This document shows positions 11,900 to 22,799 of a stretch of DNA of 64,000 nucleotides, piece by piece. The notes below the pieces were generated by a model, which saw only the letters and a list, made by a program, of their open reading frames with translations, ran no database searches and was not told the DNA's origin. Position 1 is the stretch's first letter; every line of letters starts with the position of its first letter. Source of the stretch: Dipteronia dyeriana (taxonomy: Eukaryota; Streptophyta; Magnoliopsida; Sapindales; Sapindaceae); NCBI GenBank assembly GCA_032871835.1, contig CM065301.1, positions 18,555,291-18,619,290 of the forward strand, in the 5' to 3' direction. Made by a program: the position numbers and the translations under genes.

Positions 11900-12366
11900 G
11901 AGAAATTTTCCACCTACAATCGACACTCTAGAAGCCTGAAAAGATCGTAAAGCCACCTTACAGGAGCAGGGAAGGCCGGTTTGACTTCAAAGTTACCAGA
12001 AGACAATCCAAGAGCGACAGGGACGAGCCCTCACAAGAGCACTGGAACCCGGGCTTCTCCGTTCTATCTATAGGGGAACCTCAACTCTGAGGTCGAGCTC
12101 CACAACCTCTTCGTAAATGCCAGGGGAAGTCTCCCAGCTCAAGAGACATTTGAAAGAAGCCCGCCAACCTCTTCAGAAGCTCGTTGTCCTTGCTAGGCAT
12201 AAATGAGGAATCACGCCTAAGTCTGCATTACCCCAGTTACCTTCTAGAAAGGTCTACAAGAACACCTCAGGCCCCCACGGGTCAAGGAAAATCCATCTTG
12301 AGCTTCCAGGTACAGAACCGGAGCAAGGGTCTACCTCGCACTACGGGGCAATAGGCGGCTAGCAGG
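11900..12366 (+). mobile_element. B0 5' LTR remnant
   Basis: From AAAGAGAAATTTTCCACC to GCTAGCAGGATGA this follows the first half of the family B LTR (compare 16034-16498). It then jumps, within GATGA/TTCC, straight into a unit of the 99-bp array. The second half of the LTR, all of gag-pol and most of the array were removed in that event. Confidence 0.8.
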
Positions 12367-12500
12367 ATGATTCCTTGGTCGGGCTACGCCCCCCCCCCCC
12401 CCCCCCCCAAGAAGGAATTGAATGTAAGAGCATAGTTGTCATCCAGACCAGGATATAGCTAGATAGCGCTCATGGTGCCTTGTTTGGGCTACCACTCCCA
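12367..12500 (+). repeat. Remnant of the 99-bp array in B0 with a C20 run
   Basis: Just over one unit of the array remains (TTCCTTGGTCGGGCTACG, then GAATGTAAGAGCATAGTTG). The usual run of about four or five C is expanded to 20 C at 12389-12408. Either true slippage or an assembly fault could explain it. Confidence 0.75.
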
Positions 12501-13053
12501 AGAAGGACTCGAGCTTGAAAGCCCGGAAGCCCTCCTAATCCCGAGCCTAATAAGGGACTAAACAATTCTCCACTTAATGTTCTACTCGGGATACAACCCC
12601 ACAAAGGACCACTAGAATGAAGGGCTCGACTTACTTAAACTCTTAATGCTCCTGTTATTTTACTAGCTCTCCTTGATACATGGTTACTTACTACAGCAAA
12701 CCTACAATCAAACAAGGGGACTGTCAGCTAAAGAAGTGGAGCTAGGAGTTCCATTGGTATGGGGGCTCAATGCAAATAGCCTTTTTTCTTATCTTTTTTT
12801 TCCCAAAGATAGCTCGTTTCGATATGAAAGCTGGACGATCAAGCAAATACATGTAAGCTAGAGTTAGATCTGGGATTGAAAATTTTATTATCAAGTAAGG
12901 GAGCCTATCCCTAAATAAGGCTACTACAAGCAAGGGGGGCCCAACCCCTGGTTCCGGGCTATAAAAGAAAAATAATAAATGGACAAACACATTTGAAGAT
13001 GGGATTCCCACCCCCTTTTCCTGGCATTAAAAATAAATCACATAGAAGAGAAC
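12501..13053 (+). other. B0 region between array and antisense gene
   Basis: It matches 25020-25587 of B1 and about 36860-37345 of B2. No gene is seen. It holds CTCCACTTAATGTTCTACTC and a purine-rich tract. On the minus strand it would be the region just past the stop codon of the antisense gene, so any poly(A) signal for that gene should lie here. Confidence 0.5.
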
Positions 13054-15667
13054 TCAAGCTCCTTCGTCTTTCTGAGGGCCTTCAGTTTCCTCCTCCACAG
13101 AATGGACCTCGCCCCCTGCTCCCATCTCCAGACGCGGCTCATCCTAATCAGCTGTATCTACTGCTTTTGCCACTCCCACCTAGGGGTCAGCCTCGGCTGC
13201 CTCTGGGATCAAAGGATCTTCCTCCACTATTTCATCGATCACCACCATAACTTCAGGCGGTATAACTGCATCAAAAAGGCGGGTCACAGACTTAGGCACG
13301 TTTCCACCTTCTGTTGACTTCATTCATGAGAGCACTGCTGGAGGATCTCGGGCTTCAGTAAGGCCTCCATCTAGCTCCTTGTTGTGAACCCCCTTCGAGG
13401 ATTCATCGGGACCTGATACTGGAAAGGCTAGAACAGGAGAAGGTAGATCTGGCACCTCCAACTTTTTCCCAGCTTCCTCCCCAGAAGGGCTAGCTCCATC
13501 AGTTTTTGGGTGAGACATCTCCGCAGCCCTTAACATGACATCTGTTCTATCCCAGTCGGTAATGTTGGAGCCATCGAATGGAGGAGGGAGAGCCTCTGCA
13601 ACCTGATAGGAGGCATAGAAATACCCCTCGCTAAAGGAGGCTTCCACTTTGGCTTGGAGCTGGGTAATTAGAGCCTGCAAGGTTTGGTTCTCAACATTTA
13701 AGGCCTTAGCTACTCCCCTCCAGTCATCTCGCTGGCAAGCTCGCCGCTTCGATCAGAGAGTCTCCTGATCAAAAGCCCGCTTCAGACTCTCATGATCGCA
13801 TTGAAGCTCAGGTAGCTACGTCTCCATTCCCGATTGGCTGGAGGTCATCTCTTGGACCAGGATCTGAACCCGAGCAAGAAACCCCATGGCTCGCTTAGCT
13901 TCATCCTCAGCCTCAGCCTCAGCCTCAGCCTCAGCATAGGCTGCCTGATCACGGAGAAAGGCTACCTGATGCCCCATGGCCATCTGAAACTTGAAAGCCT
14001 GTAAAGGAAAATCATGTTAGAAAATGACAAGTTAAGCAGCTCAATGAAGAAGTAAAAGCGACATTTACCTTGGCTAAAAGGGCGGACCCTTTGGTGATCA
14101 AAATGTCCACTTGCATCGCGGTCATCCTGGAAAGCCGGCCGTCTAGACAAGATGCCACAAATTGCTTCAATACCTTGTCCTGACCCGCCGAGCTCGATGG
14201 CTGGTAGGGACGAGAAGGGGTGACCTCATAAAAATCGGCATCGGGCTCCACGGGAACCTCAACTACCCAGGATACAACCGGATCTGCAAAGAGGTAGCAG
14301 GACTCGGGGGGCATCATTTTGAGCAGTGACTTCTGGAGGAGGGGAAGGAATTGACTTATTGATGACTTGAGAAGCAGACCCTCCTCGGTTTAGAGCCTTC
14401 GTAGCCCTAAATGCCAGAAGAGTCATCTTGGACTTCACTTAGCAAGGAGAGGGGGAGGAACGAATGGGGCAGCTACCTTAGTGGTTGACCCCCCCCCCCC
14501 CCCTTCTTATGAACAATCAAGAGAGCCCCGGGGGACGATCTGGAAGGAGGAGGAGGTATCCCAGCTTGTCAGGCATCGCGAGAAGCTGGAGCAACAACAA
14601 ACACTGTTAGAGAAAAGAGTCAAGATTATCAGAACTGAACCCTCCAACAATAAAAAAAAGGAAAAACAAGAATAGATAGAGATACTTAAGAAGGGTAGCA
14701 CCGGATATCCGCAGGTACCTGTTTACCCTGCGGGGATCGAAGGGGTCGGCGGTCGAAAACTTCAGATTCAAATAGTTCCGAGCTAGGATAGTCTTCAGAC
14801 TCATCAGGCAAGGAATCTCGACCCCAAGTGGGTTTGTCACTAAAAGCCGTAGGAACCTCGAGCTCATGCCTGTCGACGAAGACAGAGCTCCCCCAGTCTC
14901 TTCCCGCCAGTACCCAATCTTCCTTATAAGTGGGGTCCTTCTTTGAACCTCAGGGAGGATAAAATTGAGCATATTCTTAGCCTTGGCATAGAATTAGCCT
15001 CGTGGAACTTCTGCCAGGCTACCAATCTGTTAAAGGAAGGCGAGCACCTTAGACCCGGGCTCCCTAGTTACGCCGCTCAGCTCGTATTGCTTCTCTACAA
15101 TACCAGGTAGCCGATTAGATGCCCCCAGAAGCTAGGCGTCAGTTAAAGCGGGGCCAGCTAGAGAGCATTGTGAGCCCGATGAAGGGTGGGGTGAAGAGGG
15201 AGTCTCACTCTGCTCTCAAAAGCTACGACGTGGATAGGGAGCACTCCTTTGGGTGGGCTAAAAACATCGTAGTTCCTGTGGGGTACAGTCAGAGAAACGG
15301 TATCAGGAATACCATACTTGTCTCGTAGACGGCTGATCGAATGAGGGTCGACAGTAGAGTCAGGGATGACCCTGGGTTCAAAAGGAAGGGTTATCATTGG
15401 AGGAAGCTCCGCCATTGTGACTTGAGCCCTCCCAATCGCATCTAACCTCTCCCCGACGTCAGAGTCTTAGTCGACTAGGTTCAGAGGATCGTCAGGCCGG
15501 ATCGAAAAGCCAGAACCAATAGAAGCATTCCTGTTAGAATGGTGGCGCTGGCGGAGCGGGGAGGATTCCTCGTCACTTGAAATCCCTCGCACCCGCTTAA
15601 GAGGAGCTAGGTTAGGGCCCCTCGAGCCCTCCACCAAGGCATCAACACTATATGTGGAAGTCGACAT
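13054..15667 (-). pseudogene. Family B antisense gene, copy in B0 (decayed)
   Basis: The start is ATG at 15667 (MSTSTYSVDALVEG...) and the stop is TGA at 13054. The order is a short acidic N-terminal part, then a domain containing VSLTVPHRNYDVFSPPKG (15415-15158) and NRYLRISGATLL near 14700, then a charged part, then a coiled-coil-like C-terminus with LITQLQAKVEASFSEGYFYA at about 13670. The central domain resembles the plant family known as putative gypsy-type transposon (Transposase_28); this is a recognition from memory. Defects are a TAG where B2 has TGG (near 15098), an adjacent 1-base loss, other stops, a C15 run at 14489-14503, and loss of the intron 1 donor (14699, GTAAGT to TTAAGT). 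The second intron still reads GT...AG near 14000-14070. The function is unknown. Confidence 0.7.
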
Positions 15668-16003
15668 TGATGGGAAAGAGAGGTGACAAAGCAAGTGGAA
15701 TATTTCCGCAGAGAAAACGGGGAAGAAGAAATTTGAAAGTCTGAGATTTGAGGAAGTATGAAGAAAGTGACAAACAGGCCGAGCTTAAATAGAGGTCTAT
15801 GGGCGATATCCTCGGGAAGATCACCGTCGTATTGCATTCGTTTTTCTTCGAATAACACTCAGTTTCAAATTCAAAATGTTGGGTAATTAATGAGAAAATT
15901 TCTCTCTCATTAATTATCTTTATGGCGAAAAACTTTCTCAATTAAACAAGGAATCTTACTCCAACCTCAACTCTACCACAGTGTTCAAGTCAGAGAGGAC
16001 TTC
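15668..16003 (-). promoter_or_regulatory. B0 antisense promoter region and plus-strand polypurine region
   Basis: On the minus strand, CCTCTATTTAAGC (15782-15794) is a TATA-like box about 120 bp before the antisense ATG. It is conserved in B1 (28289-28300) and B2 (39957-39968). On the plus strand the end of this block (GTTCAAGTCAGAGAGGAC) directly precedes the 3' LTR. The frame on the minus strand at 15648-15941 is upstream of the conserved ATG and is not taken as coding. Confidence 0.55.
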
Positions 16004-17092
16004 TGTTAATAGGGAAATTTGGTCAGGGGTCAAAGAGAAATTTTCCACCTACAATCGACACTCATGAAGCCTGGAAAGACCCTACAAGAGCAGGGAATGC
16101 CGGTTTGACTTCAAAGTTACCAGAAGACAAGCCAAGCGAGACAAGGATGAGCCCCTTCAAGAGCACTAGAACCCGGGCTTCTCCAGGCCATCTATCAGGG
16201 AACCTCAGCTCTAAGGTCGAGCCCTACAACCGCCCCGTAAATGCCTGGGGAAGTCGCTCAGCTCAAGAGACATTTGAAAGAAACCCGCCAACCTCTCCAG
16301 AAGCCCGTTGTTCTTGCTGGGAATAAAAGAAGAATCATGCATAAGTCTGCATTACCCAGCTACCTTCCATGAAGGTCTACAAGAAAACCTCAGGCCCCCA
16401 CAAGTCAAGGAAAATCCATCTTAAGCTTTCAGGGACAGAGCCAGAGCAGGGGTCTACCTCGCTCTTTGTGGTAATAGGCGGCTGGCAGGATGACCTCCAT
16501 GAAGATTCATGGCACGAGTGCACATGAGATCGTTTCTACGAAATGTTCACATGCACGTTAAGAGTATAATTCAAATAAGGCAACAAACTTATCTTCGTCA
16601 GCCATATCATCGAATCCGGAAACAATTCAAATTCAAATGACAAATCCCACATGATAAGGAGGGAACAGATTCATGGGATCACGGCAAAGTATTTACGAAA
16701 TTTAAACCTACTTGGACTATTTTTATAGATGAACACAGACAGAGACAACATAGATAGATCAGCGATATACAGAAAATCATAAACAACAGATATACACATA
16801 GAAGGAAGGCCTAAATTCTGATTTCTGAACACAGTCACCTTCATCTCCATTATTCGACATGCACCGAGTTGCCACCACCCTACTCCTCCAAGATATTGTG
16901 AGCAAACAAGAGAGTTTTTTTTATTTTAAAGCAATATAGCAATAATACAGCTCCCATTTTCCATTTTTACCACTCGTCTTTCTCTTAAACAGGTCGGGAA
17001 CCAACGGTACCTACCCGGACCACCACTTTCGTGGTAATGGTCTCGAGGGTGTTAACTGGAATTTCTCATCTCTAGCAAATTTCCCTTCAACA
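16004..17092 (+). mobile_element. B0 3' LTR
   Basis: 1089 bp from TGTTAATAGGGAAATTTGG to TTCCCTTCAACA, matching the B1 LTRs along its length. It is followed at once by family A LTR sequence (CAATCATATCTTCTCC), equivalent to 6160 onward in the intact copy. Confidence 0.9.
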
Positions 17093-18133
17093 CAATCATA
17101 TCTTCTCCGAGATAATAGCTACAAGCCGATCAACTACATTAAAGGAAGGATCGTATACTATAAGGAAACAAAGACTAATTGAAGAGTCCCGGACTTGCAC
17201 GCCAAGGTGGTCATCATGTATAAATATGCCTGTAAAAGGCATATTGCGATGGTCTCCGATCAATGACAGAAGACACATGCTTTGTTAAAAGTTTTCTCTA
17301 CATCATCATTTTATATGTACCCTGACTGGGAAAATATCGGTCTACATTCAGATACCATTATAAGCTCTCCGGAGCAACTACGTTGTATTACTTCACCATC
17401 ATTGTAAGCTCCCCGGAGCATTCTTTGATATATACATAAGGAAGGGTATTCCTCCTTCCTCCGGATACTGTCTTTGGGTTTTTCAGCATGTGATCACTCG
17501 TGATGGTTTTTCCCCCCCTGGTCAGTCCACCTCCCTCTACAAAAGATTTGTGTTTCTCTTATTGTGTCATGTGTAATGCATGCGTATATGAGTGCGAGCT
17601 AGATTTCTACCTCGCTGGACCTAGCGCTCGTATCTTCCCATCTACATGCTAAAGTCGCATATCAAGATGAGGAGAAACCACCCAGACCAGCTTGAAGGAA
17701 GTCGATGGGCTCTCATGTATCATCTCAATGGCATAAATCGAGCTCTCCGACACTGGAGCTAGATAAGCCCCCTTCTTACTTGTTATCTAGGTCGGGGAAT
17801 TACAGGAAGGAATCGGGCTCCAGAACCGGGCTCTAGGTACCATGACGGGCTCCGACCTAGACCGAGGACGAGGACGAGGACCAGGACCAGGACCAGGACC
17901 AAAATAAACCCCTTCACACCAGCAAGAGAACCTCAAGCTCCCCAGATCTACTTTATAAGCACGAAGCCCGATCGGCGAAATAGATTGTCTCCTACCTCCT
18001 GTTTCATCCTCCTTTATATTCATACAAAATCAGGTCAGGTATCAACGATACCAACCCCAGCCACCACCTCCGTGGTAGTGGTTTTGAGGGTGTTAATAGG
18101 GATTTCTCATCCTAAACAAACTTCCCGTTAACA
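17093..18133 (+). mobile_element. Remainder of the family A 3' LTR
   Basis: It corresponds to 6160-7212 of the 5' LTR (CAATCATATCTTCTCCGAG ... TTCCCGTTAACA), with a few per cent differences by eye and a shorter hexamer tract at 17860-17910. The element ends at 18133, followed by CTTGT, the same five bases that precede 4996. Confidence 0.9.
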
Positions 18134-18138
18134 CTTGT

Positions 18139-18647
18139 AATAAAAGCTTTCTTTGGCACGACATTTATAATGTCTAATGTGTAGTCTAAGACAAAACTGA
18201 GATAGGTACCATGATTATATGAATAATGAATATAGGCCAAACAAATAGATTAAAAACCGATCAAATGAGCTCAATTAGCTCTGTATTCATATATGCTTAA
18301 TTACCTCTATTTTCCTAGCTTAGAATTTGGCTTTGATATTGTATGCTTAGATTTTAGCTTCGATAGAGTATGCTTAGAATTTAACGAATGTGATAGCGGC
18401 ACCTCTTAAAAACTGATGAGGTTAAAGAACAAAACCTTTTTGTTTTAGTTTTGTATGTTGATATGGATTCATTTGCATGCACAATTTATTTCTTTTTGAA
18501 TTATGGAAAATCTTTGGTAGATTTAGTACAGTAGAGAGAATTGAATATATGTGTTTGCTTATCAAATCTTTGTTTGCTTGGTTAAACCTTTAAAGAATAA
18601 TTTGTGGAAGTTATTTCTCAAACAACATCAATAATTGGAAAAAAAAA
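18139..18647 (+). other. Non-coding target DNA between A and the Myb/SANT-like exon
   Basis: AT-rich, no coding frame of note. It ends with a run of A directly before the first recognisable codons of the Myb/SANT-like pseudogene, so part of it may be the leader or first intron of that unit. Confidence 0.4.
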
Positions 18648-18939
18648 TGGACTTTAGTTGAGGATTCAAAGTGTTTAGAGTGTTTGGTTGATTTAACCAA
18701 TTACAAAAAATGAAAAGCGGACAATGGTACATTCAAACCCGACTTCTTGCAACAAATAGAAAAAATGATGAGTGACAAGTTGTGGGCTTAGAGCACAACC
18801 ACACATTGATTCTCTTATCAAGTTATTAAAGAAACAATACCATACGATTTCTAAAATATTGGGACCTTCTGCTAGTGGTTTTGGGTGGAATGATGATCTT
18901 AAGTGTGTTATGGTTGCGAAAAATGTGTTTAATGAATGT
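18648..18939 (+). pseudogene. Myb/SANT-like DNA-binding protein, first exon (broken)
   Basis: Translation gives WTLVEDSKCLECLVDLTNYK, then KADNGTFKPDFLQQIEK, then after a frame change HIDSLIKLLKKQYHTISKI and SASGFGWNDDLKCVM. This order is typical of the plant Myb/SANT-like domain found in L10-interacting MYB-type proteins and in ORF1 of PIF/Harbinger transposons. Lesions are TGA at 18711 where these proteins have Trp, TAG at 18789, a +1 shift before 18799, and the B1/B2 insertions after 18939. The exon continues at 41359: the last five bases here (AATGT) are repeated there as the B2 target duplication. Without the inserts the frame reads ...FNEC-VK before an intron. Confidence 0.75.
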
Positions 18940-18942
18940 TGT

Positions 18943-20059
18943 TGTTTATAGGGAAATTTGGCCAGGGGTCAAAGAGAAATTTTCCATCTACAATCGACAC
19001 TCATGAAGATCGAAAAAACCGTAACGCCACCCCGTAAGAGCAGGGAAGGCTGGTTTGGCTTCAAAGTTACCAGAAGACAAGCCAAGCGCGACAGGTACGA
19101 GCCCCTACAAGAGCATTGGAACTCGGGCTTCTCCAGGCCATCTATCGGGGAACCTCAGCTCTGAGGTCGAGCTCCACAACCGCCCCGTAAATGCCAGAGG
19201 AAGTCTCCCAGCTCAAGAGACATTTAAAAGAAGCCCGCCTACCTCTCCAGAATCCCGTTGTCCTTGCTGGGCATTAAAGAAGAATCACGCCTAAGTCTGC
19301 ATTACCCCAGCTACCTTCTAGGAGGGTCTACAAAAACACCTTGAGCCCCCACGGGTCAAGAAAAATCCATCTTAAGCTTCCAGGAACAGAGCCAGAGCAG
19401 GGGCCTACCTCACTCTACGGGGTAATAGGCCGCGGGCAGGATGACCTCCATGAAGATTCATGGCACGAGTGCACACGGGATCGTGTCTACGAAATGTTCA
19501 CATGCAAGTCAAGAGTATAATTCAAATAAGGTAACAAACTTATTTTCGTCAACCATATCATCGAATCCGGAAACAATTCAAATTCAAATGACAAATTCTG
19601 CCCGATAAGGGGGTAACGGATTCATAGGATCACGGTAATGTATTTACGAAATTGAAACCTACTTGGACAATATTTATAGATGAACACAGACAGAGAAAAA
19701 GAGAGAGAACAACTGAGATAGATCGAGCGACATATAGAAAATCATAAACAACAGATATACACATAGAAAGAAGGCCTAAATTTTGATTACAGAACACGGT
19801 CACCTTCGTCTCCACTATTCGACAGGCACCGAGTTGCCACCACCCTACTCCTCCAAGAGATTGTGAGCAAACAAGAGAGTTATTTGTATCTTAAAGAAAT
19901 ATATCAATAATATAGCTCTCATTTACTATTATTGACACTCGTTTCTAATTCTTATACAGGTCGGGAACAAACGGTACCGATCCTGGCCACCGCTTTCGAG
20001 GTAGTGGTCTCGAGGGTGTTAACTGGAATTTCTCATCTCGAGTAAATTTTCCGTCAACA
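18943..20059 (+). mobile_element. B1 5' LTR
   Basis: 1117 bp from TGTTTATAGGGAAATTTGG (one change from TGTTAATAG) to CCGTCAACA. It holds a possible TATA region (ATATTTATAG at about 19671-19680) followed by GATGAACACAGACAGAG. It differs from the 1097-bp 3' LTR by scattered substitutions and small indels, so the insertion is not recent. Confidence 0.9.
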
Positions 20060-20085
20060 CTTTCTGGCACCGTCTGTGGGAAACC
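20060..20085 (+). other. B1 primer-binding region
   Basis: CTTTCTGGCACCGTCTGTGG follows the LTR. The expected TGGCGCC core reads TGGCACC (20065-20071). The same place in B2 has TGGCGCC. The first bases resemble the tRNA-Asp-type PBS of Athila/Tat elements, but the remainder deviates, so the primer is left unnamed. Confidence 0.6.
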
Positions 20086-20135
20086 TCTCACACCACCATT
20101 TTTTCATAAAAAAAATTATTTATTTCAAAGTCATC

Positions 20136-22100
20136 ATGAAGCTTCACTCCTCGCAAGGGCAGCAGGGCACCTCGGGATAACCATCTGCTACATCGACACG
20201 AAAGGTTCCGAGGAAAAGGAAAAAATTCGGACTTCATAGCCAAATTCCCACCCACCCAGCTACTGTGCGAGCTCTGGATCCTCCTCTGGGAAGCCAGGTC
20301 AAGCTTGACCAACAGGCGGCGGCCTATGTAGAGATTGTCCGCCTTTGATTACTCGCAAAGGGTATAGTTATCCAACAAATGGGTCTCTACAATCAAGGGG
20401 AAACAAGCAAGCCTGGGGCTAGGCAACCCGTCTTTGATCGCCTGGGGCTAGCCCCTCGGGAATCAACTCGTAACAGAGCGGGGCTCTCGACCTTTATCTG
20501 GGATAGGCTAGGGCCTATGCCCCACGTTCCCGAAGCGCTGCCACGCTACCAACCACGACAAGTCAAATCTGTGGTAGATGTTCTTCCCCGGGGACAGGAA
20601 GAGCTCCTTTACCCAACGACTTCTAGGAGGGAAGCCCGGGGTAGAAATGAAGAAAGTCAGCAAAGCCCCCAAGCAAGCCTCCTCTGAAGAAGGAACCGGG
20701 TAGAGGTCACCAGTTCATCAGAAGGATCTGATGGTGAGGAATCCGAAATCGACTCAAGGAAGTTTGAAAGCAAGCAACTAAGGGACCAGTTGGCAGAGCT
20801 ACAGAAAGAGGTCCAATTGATGAAGAAGGGCAAGTACAAGGAGGACAAGAAAGATCCTTTAAGTGAGATGAACGCCCCCTTCACCAGAAGGATCAGGGAG
20901 GTAGAGCTCCCATCTAAGTTCAAAATGCCAACTGACTGGTTCTCCGGAACTGAAGATCCGATGAGCCACTTAGAGAGTTTCGTTCAACAAAAGGAGGTCC
21001 AGAACATAACCAAAGCCGTTATGTGTCGGATGTTACCCACCACACTCACGGATTATGCTAAGAGTTGGTTTAGGAAACTACCCGTTGGGAGCGTAGATTC
21101 CTTTACCAAATTATCAACTGATTTCTGCTTATAGTTCCAGAGGGTTAAGCCCCGACTGAAGGACCCTATTCATCTACAGTACGTGATCCAGGAGAGAGGA
21201 GAAACTCTTCGGGCTTATGTCGAGCTGTTCCATAAAGAGGTCATCCAGATGGGGGTCTTCACCGAGAGAGAAACCCTCACAAACTTTAGGAGAAACTTGT
21301 GGGTAGGAAAGCTATTCCATTCTTTTGCCAAGATACCTCCGGAAACCTACCAGGAAGCCTATAACCGGGCTCTGGAGGAGATCGAGGTCGACGAGTAGCT
21401 CATAGTCAAGATAGAGCATGACGACATGAGAGCTGAAAAGTGACAAAAGAAGGAAGCTTTCGGACTTAAGCAAGATCATAAAAGCCGGAACAAACCCCCT
21501 AATAAGTCAACATACGATTTCCCTCTACCTCAACCCAGATCGGAAAGGAATCCGGATAAGCGAACTCCTCCTTAGGCTTTACCACTTCCCAAGACAGTAA
21601 CCTCTATAGCCCGCTATACGAGAGGGTACGACCATTACACTCCCTTAAATACATCCCGAGAAACAATCTACATCGCTATTCGGGACATGAGTTTGTTACA
21701 AAAGCCCGCTTCCATAAAAATCTTGGTCGACAAAAGAAATCGTTACAAATATTGTGACTTTCATGAGGACATAGGGCACAACACCTCAGAATGCTACAAC
21801 CTGCGGAACCGGATTGAGGCTTTGATAAGGGGAGGATGCTTGATAGAGTTCTTACAACAAGTTAAGGAGAACATTCAAACTGGAAGGGAGGTCCAAGCCG
21901 AGATTCGGGGACACGCTGAGAAAAGGAAGGGAGATCAGGCGGACCTGATGCAACAGATTCAGGTAATTCACACTATCAGCAGAGGTCTCAATCTAGCCGG
22001 CACCTTCAACAATTCCAGAAAAAACCATGCGAGGAAGGTCCCTCGTATGGATGGAAGGCGGGATATCTTCAAGGTCGACCAGAGACCGACCAACCCCTCC
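20136..22100 (+). pseudogene. B1 gag (capsid/nucleocapsid part of gag-pol)
   Basis: The ATG at 20136 (MKLHSSQG) is in the same frame as everything to 23846. The gag core is at 20870-21400, including TDYAKSWFRKLP and LQYVIQERGETLRAYVELFH, typical of retrotransposon gag proteins. A knuckle CDFHEDIGHNTSEC (CX2HX4HX4C) lies at 21754-21795 and is the nucleic-acid-binding part. In-frame stops occur near 20178, 20346, 20685, 21132, 21396 and 21441 and in the linker. Where B2 can be compared, most are CAA, CAG or CGA turned into TAA, TAG or TGA. No frameshift is needed along the whole stretch, so decay here is almost purely by point mutation. The protein would assemble the cytoplasmic particle. Confidence 0.85.
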
Positions 22101-22799
22101 CAGCTGTCTCAAATCATCTTCACAGAAGAAAATGTCTTTAACATCGTGCAGCCACATGATGACCCCATGGTCATCACATTACAAATTGCCAACTTCATGG
22201 TGCACCGCGTGCTCGTCGACACAGGTAGCAGCGTCGGCATTCTGTTCAAAGACACTTTGGAAAAACTAAACTTGAAGTAATGGTGCTACAATAGTTGCTC
22301 TACTCCATTATACGGGTTCATTAGGGACTCCATCACACCTGTAGGATCAAAAATCCTACCAGTGATCATCGGAGCCGCACCTCTCCAACAAAACATCATG
22401 ACCGACTTCGTGGTGGTGGATACCCCGTCGGCTTACAATGCAATATTAGGGAGGCCATTCCTATTATCCCTGAAGGGTGTCCTGTCTATTTACCATAATG
22501 TCCTGAAGTTCCCGGTAGGAGACAATGTGGGAGAGGTTAGGGGTGATCAGCAAGCAGCTAGGAAATGCTACGCAGTGCCGGCTAACCCAGCAGCTCTAGC
22601 TAAACAACTCGCCCAAGTAACGACTATCCAAGGCGGGATAACCCCCGCACTGAACCTGAAAGACGCGGGCTCCACCAATTGTCTAGAAGAAGGCCTTGTG
22701 GTGCCCAACATGGAAGAACAAAGAAAGGAATGGGCCAGCGGTCACCCGGTCGACAAGTTAGAGGAGATTCCTGTTAGACTAACAGATCCCTCGAAGGTC
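22101..22799 (+). pseudogene. B1 aspartic protease region of gag-pol
   Basis: It continues in the gag frame. The catalytic motif is VHRVLVDTGSSVGILF, with Asp-Thr-Gly at 22218-22226. A later YNAILGRPFL at about 22435 is the usual flap/C-terminal motif of gypsy proteases. One in-frame TAA at 22278 stands where B2 has CAG. The enzyme would cut the gag-pol polyprotein. The catalytic triad itself is intact. Confidence 0.85.

Larger units (their letters stand above)
11892..17092 (+). mobile_element. Family B element B0, heavily deleted, nested in the family A 3' LTR
   Basis: B0 consists of part of a 5' LTR (11900-~12366), the end of the 99-bp array, the antisense gene (13054-15667), the polypurine region and a complete 3' LTR (16004-17092). 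The gag-pol region is absent. Its right edge abuts CAATC of the family A LTR (17093). Its left edge is lost in the A/B chimeric junction, so no duplicate of CAATC can be seen there. It is flanked on both sides by one broken family A LTR, so it inserted after that LTR existed. Confidence 0.8.
4991..18138 (+). mobile_element. Full-size non-autonomous family A LTR element with a nested family B element
   Basis: The element runs from 4996 (TGTTAATAG) to 18133 (GTTAACA). It is bounded by the exact 5-bp direct repeat CTTGT at 4991-4995 and 18134-18138, which shows that both outer edges belong to one insertion. The layout is 5' LTR 4996-7212, PBS region from 7213, internal region to 11828, the start of the 3' LTR 11829-~11899, foreign family B DNA to 17092, and the rest of the 3' LTR 17093-18133. 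The internal region has no gag, protease, RT or integrase, so mobility must have depended on proteins supplied elsewhere. LTR ends, PBS region, 99-bp array and polypurine region all resemble family B, which makes B the likely helper. Confidence 0.85.
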
